The translations under genes and the position numbers were made by a program. Under the pieces are notes generated by a model, which did no database searches, was not told the DNA's origin, and saw only the letters and a program-made list of their open reading frames with translations. Positions 7,207 through 15,981 of a stretch of DNA of 40,466 bases are shown here, piece after piece; within the stretch, counting starts at the first letter, position 1; each line of letters begins with the position of its first letter. The stretch is from Bacillus coahuilensis m4-4 (GTDB lineage: Bacteria > Bacillota > Bacilli > Bacillales > Bacillaceae_K): contig NZ_ABFU01000024.3 in the NCBI RefSeq assembly GCF_000171615.1, positions 1 through 40,466 of the forward strand. The letters run 5' to 3'.

Positions 7207-8334
7207 GTGGACCATCCTTTTATATTAATTAGAAGAGAGCTTCACAAAATTCCAGAATTAGGATTTCAAGAGTGGAAAACTCAAAGCTATATTCTTGACT
7301 ATTTAAATACATTAACTTCAGAGAGAATAGAAGTAATGAAATGGAAAACAGGATTATTTGTGAAAATTCTCGGTAAAGAGGGGAATAGGACTGTTGGATA
7401 TCGTTCAGATATTGATGGATTACCGATAGTAGAGCAAACAGATTTGTCTTTTTCTTCAAATCATACAGGACAAATGCATGCTTGTGGACATGATTTTCAT
7501 ATGAGTATTGCGTTAGGTGTCCTATCTTACTTTGTGGAACATCCAATTAATGATCATCTCGTTTTTATCTTTCAGCCTGCCGAAGAAGGACCTGGCGGTG
7601 CTCTGCCAATGCTTGAGTCAGACGAAATGAAACGGTTGAATATTGATGTAATGATGGCCCTTCATATCGCCCCAGAATTAAAAGTAGGAGAAATTGGAAC
7701 AAAGGAAGGACTCTTATTTGCGAATACGTCTGAATTGTTTATAGATTTACTTGGTAAGGGAGGTCATGCTGCCTACCCTCACCAAACGAAGGATATGGTG
7801 GTCGCAGCATCGAGTCTTGTTTCCAATCTACAAACTGTAGTATCGAGAAATATAGATCCCTTGGATTCTGCTGTATTGACGATAGGGAAACTAACCGCTG
7901 GTACTGTACAGAATGTCATTGCTGAAAATGCCCGTCTAGAAGGGACAATACGAACATTACATCCAGAGACAATGGAGCGCATTAAATCTAGAATAGAGTC
8001 AATTGTTAAGGGGGTAGAATGGCAGTTTGATTGTCAAGCTAGGATCGACTACGGAAGCAATTATTATCAAGTCTATAATGATCCTAAAACAACTGAACAT
8101 TTTATCCAATGGGCAGAAAATAAAGATACACTAAAATTTGTTCATAGTAAGGAAGCTATGACTGGTGAAGATTTTGGGTATATGTTAAAGAGTATTCCGG
8201 GCTTTATGTTCTGGTTAGGGGTAGATTCTCCCTTTGGGTTACACAATGGACAGTTAAATCCTAAGGAGGATGCGATTCCGTTTGCGATTGATACCATCAC
8301 AGAATATATTGAATATATGCAATTGGATGAATAG
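7207..8334 (+). CDS. dapL: N-acetyldiaminopimelate deacetylase DapL (YkuR)
   Basis: M20-family amidohydrolase of 375 residues that removes acetyl from N-acetyl-LL-diaminopimelate, the last step specific to the acetylase branch begun by DapH. Metal-site blocks are present: YRSDID (about 66-70), HACGHD (91-96), the PAEEGPGGA block with catalytic/ligand Glu126-127, the dimerisation-domain [10 protein letters not shown] motif, and a late [11 protein letters not shown]. Best start is the GTG at 7207, eight bases after AAGGAG; the TTG at 7189 lies upstream of that site, and the nearby ATG is out of frame. Highly similar to B. subtilis DapL across its length. Confidence 0.93.
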   Translation: MDHPFILIRRELHKIPELGFQEWKTQSYILDYLNTLTSERIEVMKWKTGLFVKILGKEGNRTVGYRSDIDGLPIVEQTDLSFSSNHTGQMHACGHDFHMSIALGVLSYFVEHPINDHLVFIFQPAEEGPGGALPMLESDEMKRLNIDVMMALHIAPELKVGEIGTKEGLLFANTSELFIDLLGKGGHAAYPHQTKDMVVAASSLVSNLQTVVSRNIDPLDSAVLTIGKLTAGTVQNVIAENARLEGTIRTLHPETMERIKSRIESIVKGVEWQFDCQARIDYGSNYYQVYNDPKTTEHFIQWAENKDTLKFVHSKEAMTGEDFGYMLKSIPGFMFWLGVDSPFGLHNGQLNPKEDAIPFAIDTITEYIEYMQLDE

Positions 8335-8364
8335 AAAAAGGATGAGAGCACCCATCCTTTTTCT
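8333..8364. terminator. Bidirectional terminator between dapL and ykuT
   Basis: AGAAAAAGGATG (8333-8344) pairs perfectly with CATCCTTTTTCT (8353-8364). A T-run exists on both strands, serving the two convergent genes. Confidence 0.85.
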
Positions 8365-8375
8365 CGTCCTATATT

Positions 8376-9239
8376 TTACCCATTTGCATTTTCTGTTTCC
8401 GTTTTTTGGACAAACACTTGGTGAGGGTATGGAATTTCAATACCATTTGCATCAAGAGCTGCTTTTAACTGTTTACGTAGCTCACGTTCTACTCCCCATT
8501 GTTCTCCGTTTTTCGTTTTTCCTACTATTCTTATGACAACGTCAGAAGATCCTAAGCTTTGAACTCCGAGAACATTTGGTCCCTCTATAATATGGTCATT
8601 TTCTTTTGCTAGCTGATCACAAACTTCTTGCATTACAGTTACAGCTGTATCGATATGATCGTCATAGGAAATCCCAATATCAACAAGCGCTCTCATATTG
8701 CCTCGGCTATGGTTACTAACAGATGTGATATCTCTGTTAGGAATATAGTGCAATGTACCATCAAATCCTCTAATTTGAGTGGTACGTAAACCTACTGATT
8801 CGACAATTCCTGAAAATGAACCCGTCGACACATAATCACCAACATCTAATTGTTTTTCTAACAAAATGAAAAATCCAGTTACAATATCTGATACGAGTCC
8901 TTGAGCACCGAACCCTACTGCTAACCCAACAATCCCAGCACCAGCTAAAATAGCTGCCACTTCAATATCGAAAATTTGTAGTAGCGTTACAAAGAAAACA
9001 AAGATTAATATGTAATTTAATATATTTTTTGTTAATCCTTTTAATGTTGTCGCTCGGGCTTCTGAAATGTGATTAGATTTTTCATAGTTTGTAAAAAATC
9101 TAGAGATTACACTATTCCCAATAGATTTAACGATTAAAAATCCAATGAATAAAGCAATAATTTGAAGGATTGCGCCTCCCACAAACACTAAAATATTATT
9201 CCAATCAATACTCTCAAATCTTTCAAAAATACGATCCAT
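8376..9239 (-). CDS. ykuT: MscS-family mechanosensitive channel YkuT
   Basis: Small-conductance mechanosensitive channel of 287 residues. Three membrane helices occupy about residues 15-145; the third carries the Gly/Ala-rich pore pattern (AAILAGAGIVGLAVGFGAQGL). The conserved beta domain follows with QLDVGDYV and the PNRDI segment, then the C-terminal alpha/beta cage. It opens on sudden turgor rise to release solutes. GGAGAGTGATA lies before the ATG. The last 15 residues are polar and slightly longer than in B. subtilis YkuT (267 residues). It converges on dapL. Confidence 0.9.
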   Translation of the reverse strand: MDRIFERFESIDWNNILVFVGGAILQIIALFIGFLIVKSIGNSVISRFFTNYEKSNHISEARATTLKGLTKNILNYILIFVFFVTLLQIFDIEVAAILAGAGIVGLAVGFGAQGLVSDIVTGFFILLEKQLDVGDYVSTGSFSGIVESVGLRTTQIRGFDGTLHYIPNRDITSVSNHSRGNMRALVDIGISYDDHIDTAVTVMQEVCDQLAKENDHIIEGPNVLGVQSLGSSDVVIRIVGKTKNGEQWGVERELRKQLKAALDANGIEIPYPHQVFVQKTETENANG

Positions 9240-9461
9240 AACTTATCACTCTCCATAAAACTCATTTAGCATATTACTCATCCTTTTATCTTAACCCTAA
9301 AGCAATCCATGCTAAACTATATACTGAAAGAAAAAATAAGGAAATGTCAAACAGTCAAAATGCGACAATTTCTCTCCATTGTTCAATGAATTGTTCTATA
9401 TTTTCGCTTATCTAGACAAAGCTAGGTTTAAAATGATCTTATAAGAAAGGTGTTGATACCT

Positions 9462-9908
9462 ATGAGATTACGAGACCCTATACCAGAACTATCTGGAGCT
9501 TTGATGTGGCTAAATGCAGAAGAAACAGACCACAACTCTATAGAAAAAAGACCAATTTTTATTCATTTTTGGTCTGTTAGCTGCCATTTGTGCAAAGTAG
9601 CTATGCCAAAGGTTAACGAACTTCGTGACAAGTTTAAGGAAGACATGACGGTACTATCCATACATATGCCTAGAGTTGAAGGTGATTATGATATTGATGT
9701 GGTGAAGAAGGTAGCACTCGAACATGATATAGCTCAACCAATACTACTAGATCAGCATCATATATTAAAAGAAAAATTTCAAAATCAATATGTACCTTCC
9801 TATTATTTATTTGATGAGAAGGGTATTCTTAGGCATTATCAAGCTGGTGGAAGCAGTATGAATATGGTGGAAAGTCGAATAAATCGGTTGTTAGTTGAGA
9901 GAGAATAA
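9462..9908 (+). CDS. ykuV: Thioredoxin-like thiol-disulfide oxidoreductase YkuV
   Basis: 148 residues, the exact length of B. subtilis YkuV, with the redox motif CHLC (Cys41-Cys44) after the FIHFWSVS strand, the cis-Pro in VPSYYLF and the closing HYQAGG segment. YkuV is a ResA/TlpA-like fold protein that lacks a signal peptide here, so it acts in the cytoplasm, reducing disulfides. Start ATG at 9462 is chosen from homology with YkuV (MRLR-x-PIPEL); the GTG at 9450 overlaps the ribosome-binding sequence. Confidence 0.92.
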   Translation: MRLRDPIPELSGALMWLNAEETDHNSIEKRPIFIHFWSVSCHLCKVAMPKVNELRDKFKEDMTVLSIHMPRVEGDYDIDVVKKVALEHDIAQPILLDQHHILKEKFQNQYVPSYYLFDEKGILRHYQAGGSSMNMVESRINRLLVERE

Positions 9909-9942
9909 GTGAATAAGTAAATAAGTGAATAAGTGAATAAGT
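9903..9942 (+). repeat. Tandem 8-bp repeat GAATAAGT, five copies
   Basis: Five head-to-tail units of GAATAAGT, the third beginning A instead of G. The first unit contains the last codon and stop of ykuV, so the array lengthens only the 3' untranslated region. Looks like a slippage array; no binding role is evident. Confidence 0.85.
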
Positions 9943-9943
9943 G

Positions 9944-9986
9944 TACCCGTTTGTCCATCCTATTGGAGAATATGGGTATTTTTTTA
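9944..9986 (+). terminator. Possible weak terminator after ykuV
   Basis: TACCC (9944-9948) can pair with GGGTA (9974-9978) across a long loop, with seven T after it. Short stem, so tentative. Confidence 0.35.
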
Positions 9987-10089
9987 TTGTCTAAAAATAA
10001 AGAAAAATTAAAACAAATAAGTAGAAATAAATTTCGAAAACCGTTATATTTATTACTATCATGTTTTTTTAAATTTAAGGGGGATTGGC

Positions 10090-11859
10090 ATGGATACATT
10101 TAAAAAAGTTAAAGTCATTTTATTGGCCGTATAAAAAGTACTTTATCATTTCCTTTAGTTTTTTTACTTTTTTGTAACAGTCATTACCGTTGTCTATCCA
10201 ATAATTTTACAGGTAACCATTGATGAGGCCGTGTTAAAAGGTAATTACAATTGGATTCCTTATTTAGCCCTAGGTTTTGTTGGGTTGATGATTATTAAAG
10301 GGATTTTTACGTATGTACACCAATATTGTGGAGATTTATTTGGAATTGTTTCAGTTTATAAACTGCGAAATTCTCTATATGAAAAGCTTCAATTTTTGCC
10401 GTTTCGCTACTATGATAATGCGAAAACAGGTGATCTAATGTCTAGATTAACAGCAGATGTTGAGGCATTTCGTTTCTTCTTATCATTTGGGATTACAGAA
10501 TTTATTCGCTTTATACTACTTATTACAATAAGTTTTAGCGTCATGATGACGTATTCTTGGCAGCTGACACTTGTTACATTAAGTACTTTACCTTTCCTGG
10601 CAGTTGCCGTATACAGGTTTGATAAAGCGGTCCACCCTGCGTTTAGAGGAATCAGAAAGTCGTTTGGTAAGCTTAATACAAACGTACAAGAGAATTTAAG
10701 TGGCATCAACACGGTAAAATCATTATCAAGAGAAAATTATCAGATCGATAAATTTAATTCTTCCAATGGAAATTATAAAGAAAATTATTTGTTTACATCA
10801 AATATTTGGGCCAAATATTTTCCTCTTATGGAGTTAATGGGTAATTTAAGTGTGGTTTTACTGTTAGGATATGGTGGATATTTAGTTATAAACGGAAGTC
10901 TTCAACCAGGTGAGCTAGTCGCCTTTTATAGCTTAGTGTGGTATTTTATTTGGCCAATTATGAATCTAGGCTTTACTATCAATCTTTTTTCTCAAGCAAA
11001 AGCATCAGGTGAACGTCTACTTGAAATCTTAGATGAGTCAGAGGATATTGAGGATTCTCCTAGTTCTATAAAGCTTCCTCACTTAGATGGGGATGTAGAA
11101 TTTCAACATGTTACGCTTCAATATAATGATGAAAGTGAAAAAGCTTTAAAGGATGTTAGCTTTGTAGCATCGAAAGGGTCTGTCATCGGATTAATCGGAG
11201 AGACAGGGTCTGGTAAAACAAGTTTAACACAGTTACTTACAAGATTTTATGAGCCTACATCTGGTAAGATTCTTATTGATGGACGTGATATTAAGGATTA
11301 TTCCATTCAAAGTTTAAGGAATAATGTAGGGGTAGTTTTACAGGAGTCTTTCTTGTTTTCTTCCACCATCGCTAGCAATATTTCATATGGAAGACCCGAT
11401 GCTTCTATGGAGGAAATTGTGAAAGCAGCAAAAATCGCACAAGCCCATGATTTCATAATAGAGCTGCCTGACGGGTATGATACCATTCTTGGTGAGCGTG
11501 GTTTAGGATTGTCTGGTGGGCAAAAGCAACGTATCGCCATTGCTAGGGCCATCTGTACCGATCCAAGTATTTTGATTTTAGACGATGCAACTAGTGCTGT
11601 TGATATGGAAACAGAATTTAGCATACAAAAGGCACTGCAGACTGTGATGAAAAACAGAACAACCTTTATCATTGCTCACCGGATTTCTTCACTAAAGCAT
11701 GCGGATGAAATATTAGTATTAGAGAATGGAGAAGTTGTAGAGAGAGGGAAGCACGAGGAGCTACTATCCTCTGGAGGACCATATCAACGCATTTATGAAA
11801 TCCAATATAAGGATCAAAAGAAAATTTTACAAGGACAAGAAAGTGGGGGGAGAGCATGA
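10090..11859 (+). CDS. ABC exporter half-transporter, YknU-like (two frameshifts near N-terminus as read)
   Basis: Fused permease/ATPase, about 589 residues after correction. The start ATG at 10090 follows AAGGGGG. As read, the first 47 codons are broken twice: removing one A from the six-A run at 10102-10107 and adding one T to the seven-T run at 10159-10165 joins MDTFKKLKSFYWPYKKYF to the long frame from 10231. Six membrane helices fill about residues 17-300. The nucleotide-binding domain has Walker A GETGSGKTS (Lys376), signature LSGGQ (474-478) and Walker B ending ILILDD. Asp499 replaces the catalytic Glu, typical of the degenerate half of a heterodimer. The stop overlaps the partner start (ATGA). 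Substrate unknown; YknU by synteny. Confidence 0.85.
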
Positions 11860-13678
11860 AGCAAAATCCAAGTGTATTAAAACGTTTTCGCTACTCCACC
11901 GATCAAATCATAGATAAGCCATTCAACTGGAGTCAGCTATATAGATTATTAAGCTACTTCAGGCCTTATTCAAAAACATTAGTACCGCTCTCTATCGTTA
12001 TGGTTTTAATTACAACTGCCGTTAGATTGGCGATTCCGTTAATTATCGGTGTTTATACATTAGATAAAGCCATTCTGAATCCTGATGGCCCTAACCAAGA
12101 GCTTTTATTTATAACAGTTGGAGTTGCGTTGGGACTATATTTCATCAATTATGTTGCGAACTTTTTACGTATTCGTTGGATGAATCAATTAGGTCAAAGT
12201 GTCATTTATGATTTGCGAAAGCATTTGTTCACCCATGTACAGTGGCTTTCTCATCGTTTCTTTGATCAGCGTTCTGCGGGAAGTATCCTAGTACGTATCT
12301 TAAATGATATTAATTCATTACAAGAATTGTTTACAAGCGGAGTTATCAATTTATTAATGGATATTATTCTCTTGGCGGGTATTGTCGTACTATTATTCAC
12401 CTTGAGTCCAGAGCTTACATTAGCGGTTCTTGTGATTTTGCCTTTAATTGTTTTTTTATTTTCTACTAGCTTACGTAAAAAAATTCGTCGATCCTGGCAA
12501 GATGTTCGCTTAAAGCAATCTAAACTAAATTCTCATCTGAATGAGAGTATCCAAGGAATTCGTGTGACTCAAACTTACACACAAGAACAGGAAAATATGA
12601 TGTTCTTTGATGGAGTCAACACAGAAAATTTTGAGAGCTGGAGAGTAGCTACCAAGAAAAATGCCATGTTTCGTCCATTAGTCGAAATGACTAATGCTGT
12701 GGGGACAGCTGTGTTGATATGGTACGGGGCTACGTTAATTCAAGGTGGAACTTTAGAGTTAGGTGAATTTGTTTCTTTTGCCTTTTATTTAGGAATGTTC
12801 TGGGAGCCAATATCTCGATTGGGAATGGTTTACAACCAACTTCTTATGGGAATGGCCTCTTCTGAACGTATCTTTGAATTTTTAGACGAACAACCGATCG
12901 TTAGTGAAAAAACAAATTCAAAGGAACTGAGTGATATTCGAGGTGAAATACGCTTTGACAATGTGGAATTTTCTTACGATGACAAACGAAAGGCCCTAAA
13001 TGGCATAGATCTTCACATAAAAGGTGGAGAAACGGTCGCACTTGTTGGGCACACAGGATCAGGCAAAACAACGATTGCTAATTTAATTACTCGCTTCTAT
13101 GACCCTACGAAAGGGAGAGTTTTATTAGATGGTAATGATTTACGTGATGTTTCACTTACTAGCTTACGTAGTCAAATAAGTATTGTACTTCAAGACACAT
13201 TCGTTTTTTCAGGCACGATTAAAGATAATATTCGCTTTGGACGCCCTGAAGCCTCAGATGAAGAGGTTATAGAAGCTTCAAAAGCAATCGGAGCTCATGA
13301 ATTTATAATGAGCCTCTCAGATGGATATGAAACAGAAGTGGAAGAACGAGGAAATGTGCTTTCCGTTGGTCAGAGGCAATTACTTTCCTTTGCACGAGCC
13401 TGTTAGCAGACCCTAAAATAATCATTCTAGATGAAGCAACTGCCTCGATTGATACAGAAACTGAAATGAAGATTCAAGAAGCATTAAAACGGTTGTTAAA
13501 TGGTCGAACAGCTATCATGATTGCTCATCGACTCTCCACCATTAGAGGAGCCGATAAAATAATCGTGCTAGAGCATGGGAATTTAATAGAGCAAGGCAAT
13601 CATGAAGAACTCATGAACCTTCAAGGAGAATATTATGGTCTTGTTAAAGCTCAGTTTAAAATGTTAGAGGCATTATAG
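11856..13678 (+). CDS. ABC exporter half-transporter, YknV-like (one frameshift as read)
   Basis: Partner of the preceding gene, about 607 residues after correction, translationally coupled by a 4-base ATGA overlap. Six membrane helices at about residues 40-320, then an ATPase domain with Walker [10 protein letters not shown] (Lys404), signature LSVGQ (502-506, a variant of LSGGQ) and, after the break, Walker B ILDEATAS with catalytic Glu527. A stop at 13404 follows from a missing C in the CC at 13399-13400; with CCC the frame runs on to 13678. This half supplies the active Glu and the altered signature, so the pair should have one canonical and one degenerate ATP site, like BmrCD-type exporters. 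Efflux substrate unknown. Confidence 0.85.
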
Positions 13679-13683
13679 CCGTG

Positions 13684-13720
13684 AAAACTATGAAGAGGCT
13701 GCTCTCTTCATAGTTTTTTT
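13684..13720 (+). terminator. Terminator of the ABC exporter operon
   Basis: AACTATGAAGAG (13686-13697) pairs perfectly with CTCTTCATAGTT (13704-13715), 6-base loop, then seven T. Confidence 0.88.
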
Positions 13721-13770
13721 ATTCGTTTTTGGAAAAACATTGAATACTTTTTGAACGATTTGGAAACCTA

Positions 13771-13799
13771 TTGAAAAGCTGTCCTCCCAAGCATATACT
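13771..13799 (+). promoter_or_regulatory. SigA promoter of the doxX-like gene
   Basis: TTGAAA (13771-13776), exactly 17 bases, TATACT (13794-13799). The predicted start of transcription falls near 13806, just before two Rex boxes. Confidence 0.65.
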
Positions 13800-13813
13800 A
13801 AAAGTGTAGAAGA

Positions 13814-13831
13814 TAGTGAAACGTTTCACAA
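13814..13831 (+). promoter_or_regulatory. Rex operator 1 upstream of the doxX-like gene
   Basis: TAGTGAAACGTTTCACAA matches the Rex consensus TTGTGAAnnnnTTCACAA except for one base in the left arm. Rex represses respiratory and fermentation genes when NADH/NAD+ is low. Position just downstream of the predicted start of transcription fits repression. Confidence 0.75.
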
Positions 13832-13845
13832 ACTCATCCTTATTC

Positions 13846-13863
13846 ATGTGAATTGTTTCACAG
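13846..13863 (+). promoter_or_regulatory. Rex operator 2 upstream of the doxX-like gene
   Basis: ATGTGAATTGTTTCACAG, a second Rex-like palindrome (two outer mismatches), centred 32 bases after operator 1, that is three helical turns, which would place both on the same DNA face. Confidence 0.68.
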
Positions 13864-13886
13864 TAATTTCCAAGGAGATGAGATAA

Positions 13887-14396
13887 GTGATGGTAGCATA
13901 CTTAAGGGAAAGTAAAGTTGCTTCTTATGTATTAACTATTCTTCGTTTATATTTAGGATACGCTTGGTTAACGGCAGGGTGGGGTAAAATTACTGGTGGA
14001 TTTGATGCAAGCGGGTATTTACAAGGATCCATAGCAAAGGCAACAGGAGAACATCCTGCTGTTCAAGGCTGGTGGGCTAGTTTCTTAGAAGGATTTGCCA
14101 TCCCTAATGTAGGACTCTTTAATTTCTTAATACCTTGGGGTGAATTTTTAGTTGGATTGGGTTTATTATTGGGTTGTTTAACAACAGCAGCGGTATTCTT
14201 TGGAATGGTAATGAATTTCGCTTTCTTATTTAGTGGTACAGTTTCTACTAATCCAATGATGTTACTACTTTCAATCTTTATAATCGTGGCAGGTGCTAAT
14301 GCAGGAAGAATTGGGTTAGATTATTGGATTCAACCATTCATCAAGAATCAAAGTAAAAAAAGTTTGGAAACTCAAAGAGAAAAATGGAAATACTAG
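13887..14396 (+). CDS. DoxX/DoxD family membrane protein
   Basis: 169-residue integral membrane protein with four helices: about residues 13-32, 80-98, 100-120 and 125-145. The DoxX-type LRLYLGYAWLTAGWGKI segment is in helix 1 and the PWGEFLVGLGLLLG segment in helix 2. DoxX/DoxD proteins are linked to quinone or thiosulfate respiration and to redox stress, but their exact reaction in Bacillus is not settled. Start GTG at 13887 has AGGAG nine bases upstream; the adjoining ATG at 13890 is an alternative. It has its own promoter with two Rex boxes and is followed by a bd oxidase operon also marked by Rex boxes, which points to a shared role at low oxygen. Confidence 0.82.
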   Translation: MMVAYLRESKVASYVLTILRLYLGYAWLTAGWGKITGGFDASGYLQGSIAKATGEHPAVQGWWASFLEGFAIPNVGLFNFLIPWGEFLVGLGLLLGCLTTAAVFFGMVMNFAFLFSGTVSTNPMMLLLSIFIIVAGANAGRIGLDYWIQPFIKNQSKKSLETQREKWKY

Positions 14397-14425
14397 TAAT
14401 AAAAAATTTGCCTGAATGAAAGATA

Positions 14426-14457
14426 AAACCAGGTCCAAACTGGACCTGGTATTTTTA
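14426..14457 (+). terminator. Terminator of the doxX-like gene
   Basis: ACCAGGTCCA (14428-14437) pairs perfectly with TGGACCTGGT (14441-14450), 3-base loop, then ATTTTT. Confidence 0.88.
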
Positions 14458-14480
14458 TGCTCCATTCACCGAAAGTTTGT

Positions 14481-14498
14481 TTGTGATAAATGTCACAA
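14481..14498 (+). promoter_or_regulatory. Rex operator 1 upstream of the bd oxidase operon
   Basis: TTGTGATAAATGTCACAA: 16 of 18 bases fit the Rex palindrome TTGTGAAnnnnTTCACAA (the inner A and T of the arms differ symmetrically). Lies just upstream of the predicted promoter. Confidence 0.75.
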
Positions 14499-14505
14499 AA
14501 TGTTC

Positions 14506-14523
14506 ATGTTCAATTATTCACAA
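14506..14523 (+). promoter_or_regulatory. Rex operator 2, overlapping the -35 of the bd oxidase operon
   Basis: ATGTTCAATTATTCACAA: the right arm TTCACAA is perfect, the left arm degenerate. Its right arm supplies the -35 hexamer of the predicted promoter, so binding would exclude RNA polymerase. Confidence 0.55.
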
Positions 14524-14545
14524 ATTGTAGTTTTCGTTTTACAAT
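14517..14545 (+). promoter_or_regulatory. SigA promoter of the bd oxidase operon
   Basis: TTCACA (14517-14522), 17-base spacer, TACAAT (14540-14545), each five of six to consensus. Confidence 0.6.
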
Positions 14546-14597
14546 AATGATAGAGTGATATATATATCTTTATAGAGATCGTTAGGAGGTACCCTCA

Positions 14598-15932
14598 TTG
14601 GAACTAGATAATGTCATGCTAAGTCGATTACTAACATCGGCGACCTTAATTTTCCATATTATTTTTGCAACGATAGGTGTTGGGGTTCCTGTCATGATTG
14701 CTATTGCAGAATTTATGGGGATAAAAAACAATGATTCACATTACTTATTATTAGCTAGAAGATGGGCAAGAGGATTTACGATTACAGTTGCAGTTGGTGT
14801 CGTGACAGGAACTGCTATTGGCCTGCAGCTTTCATTATTATGGCCTAGTTTTATGCAGGTGGCTGGTCAAGTAATTGCTCTTCCGCTATTTATGGAAACT
14901 TTTGCATTTTTCTTTGAGGCTATTTTCTTAGGAATCTATCTTTATACGTGGGACCGTTTTAAAAATAAATGGAGTCATTGGCTTCTAACGATTCCGATTA
15001 TGATAGGATCTTCAGCTTCAGCCCTTTTTATTACAACAGTTAATGCTTTTATGAACTCTCCGATAGGGTTTGATTTATCAGATGGTAAAGCAATTAATAT
15101 TAATCCACTTGCAGCGATGATGAGCCCTGCTATGCCTACTAAAGTGTTTCATGTTATTGCGTCTTCTTATATGACATGTGCATTTATTCTAGCTGCAATT
15201 GCCGCTTATGCATTCCTAAAAGGAAGTAGAGGGGCTTATCATAGAAAAGCATTAAAGCTAACGATGGTATCTGCCTTTATTTTTACTGGATTAACGATGG
15301 TTGCAGGTGACTTATCAGCAAAATACTTAGCTGAATATCAGCCTGAGAAATTAGCAGCAGGAGAATGGCATTTTGAGACTGAATCAAATGCTGATCTCGT
15401 TGTATTCGGAACGATTGATGAAAATAATGAAGTAAAGAATGCTATTCGAATACCAGGTGCTTTAAGCTTTTTGGCTGGTAATTCCTTTGATACTGAGGTA
15501 ATAGGATTAAATGAATTTCCAGAAGATGAACGTCCACCTTTATGGATCCACTATATGTTTGATTTAATGGTGACAATTGGGATGTACGGAATGTTTATCG
15601 CTTTATTATTCCTCGGACTTTGGATTTGGAAGAAAGGTAATCCTTTCTCAAAACCAGTTCTGTGGGGAATTGTAGCAGCTGGTCCTTTATCGATGCTTGC
15701 CATTGAATTTGGTTGGTTATATGCAGAAGTTGGAAGACAGCCATGGATCTTACGTGGATATATGACGGTTTCTGAAGCAGCAACTAAAGGGGATGGAGTG
15801 GGCATTACGTTTGTCCTATTCATTTTGTTATATATGATTTTAGCCATTGTGACGATTTCAGTATTAATTAAAATGTTTAAGAATAAACCTGCTGAAGCAG
15901 AGCTAGAAAAACGTTTTAAAGAGGAAAATTAA
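14598..15932 (+). CDS. ythA: Cytochrome bd-type menaquinol oxidase subunit I (YthA/CydA-like)
   Basis: Catalytic haem subunit of a bd-type quinol oxidase, 444 residues, nine or so membrane helices. Expected haem ligands are visible: His20 in LIFHIIFA, His185 in KVFHVIASS and a Met near residue 324 in FDLMVTIG; Glu100 and Glu107 lie in the LFMETFAFFFEAIF helix, and GRQPW (379-383) is the family signature. The quinol (Q) loop between helices 6 and 7 is of the short type. Closest in pattern to B. subtilis YthA, the second bd-like oxidase, more than to CydA. Start is a TTG at 14598, eight bases after AGGAGG. Rex boxes upstream predict induction at low oxygen. Confidence 0.88.
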   Translation: MELDNVMLSRLLTSATLIFHIIFATIGVGVPVMIAIAEFMGIKNNDSHYLLLARRWARGFTITVAVGVVTGTAIGLQLSLLWPSFMQVAGQVIALPLFMETFAFFFEAIFLGIYLYTWDRFKNKWSHWLLTIPIMIGSSASALFITTVNAFMNSPIGFDLSDGKAININPLAAMMSPAMPTKVFHVIASSYMTCAFILAAIAAYAFLKGSRGAYHRKALKLTMVSAFIFTGLTMVAGDLSAKYLAEYQPEKLAAGEWHFETESNADLVVFGTIDENNEVKNAIRIPGALSFLAGNSFDTEVIGLNEFPEDERPPLWIHYMFDLMVTIGMYGMFIALLFLGLWIWKKGNPFSKPVLWGIVAAGPLSMLAIEFGWLYAEVGRQPWILRGYMTVSEAATKGDGVGITFVLFILLYMILAIVTISVLIKMFKNKPAEAELEKRFKEEN

Positions 15933-15981
15933 GGAGAGAGGTTTCTCTCCTTATCTCGTGTAAAGGGTTGGAAGGAGGATC

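Noticed and set aside
11307..11672. 121-codon minus-strand frame within the ABC gene
   Set aside because: Shadow of the conserved ATPase domain on the other strand.
13817..13828. TGAAACGTTTCA read as a cre (CcpA) site
   Set aside because: The CG-centred spacing is two bases short of the 14-base cre, while the 18-base Rex palindrome fits well.
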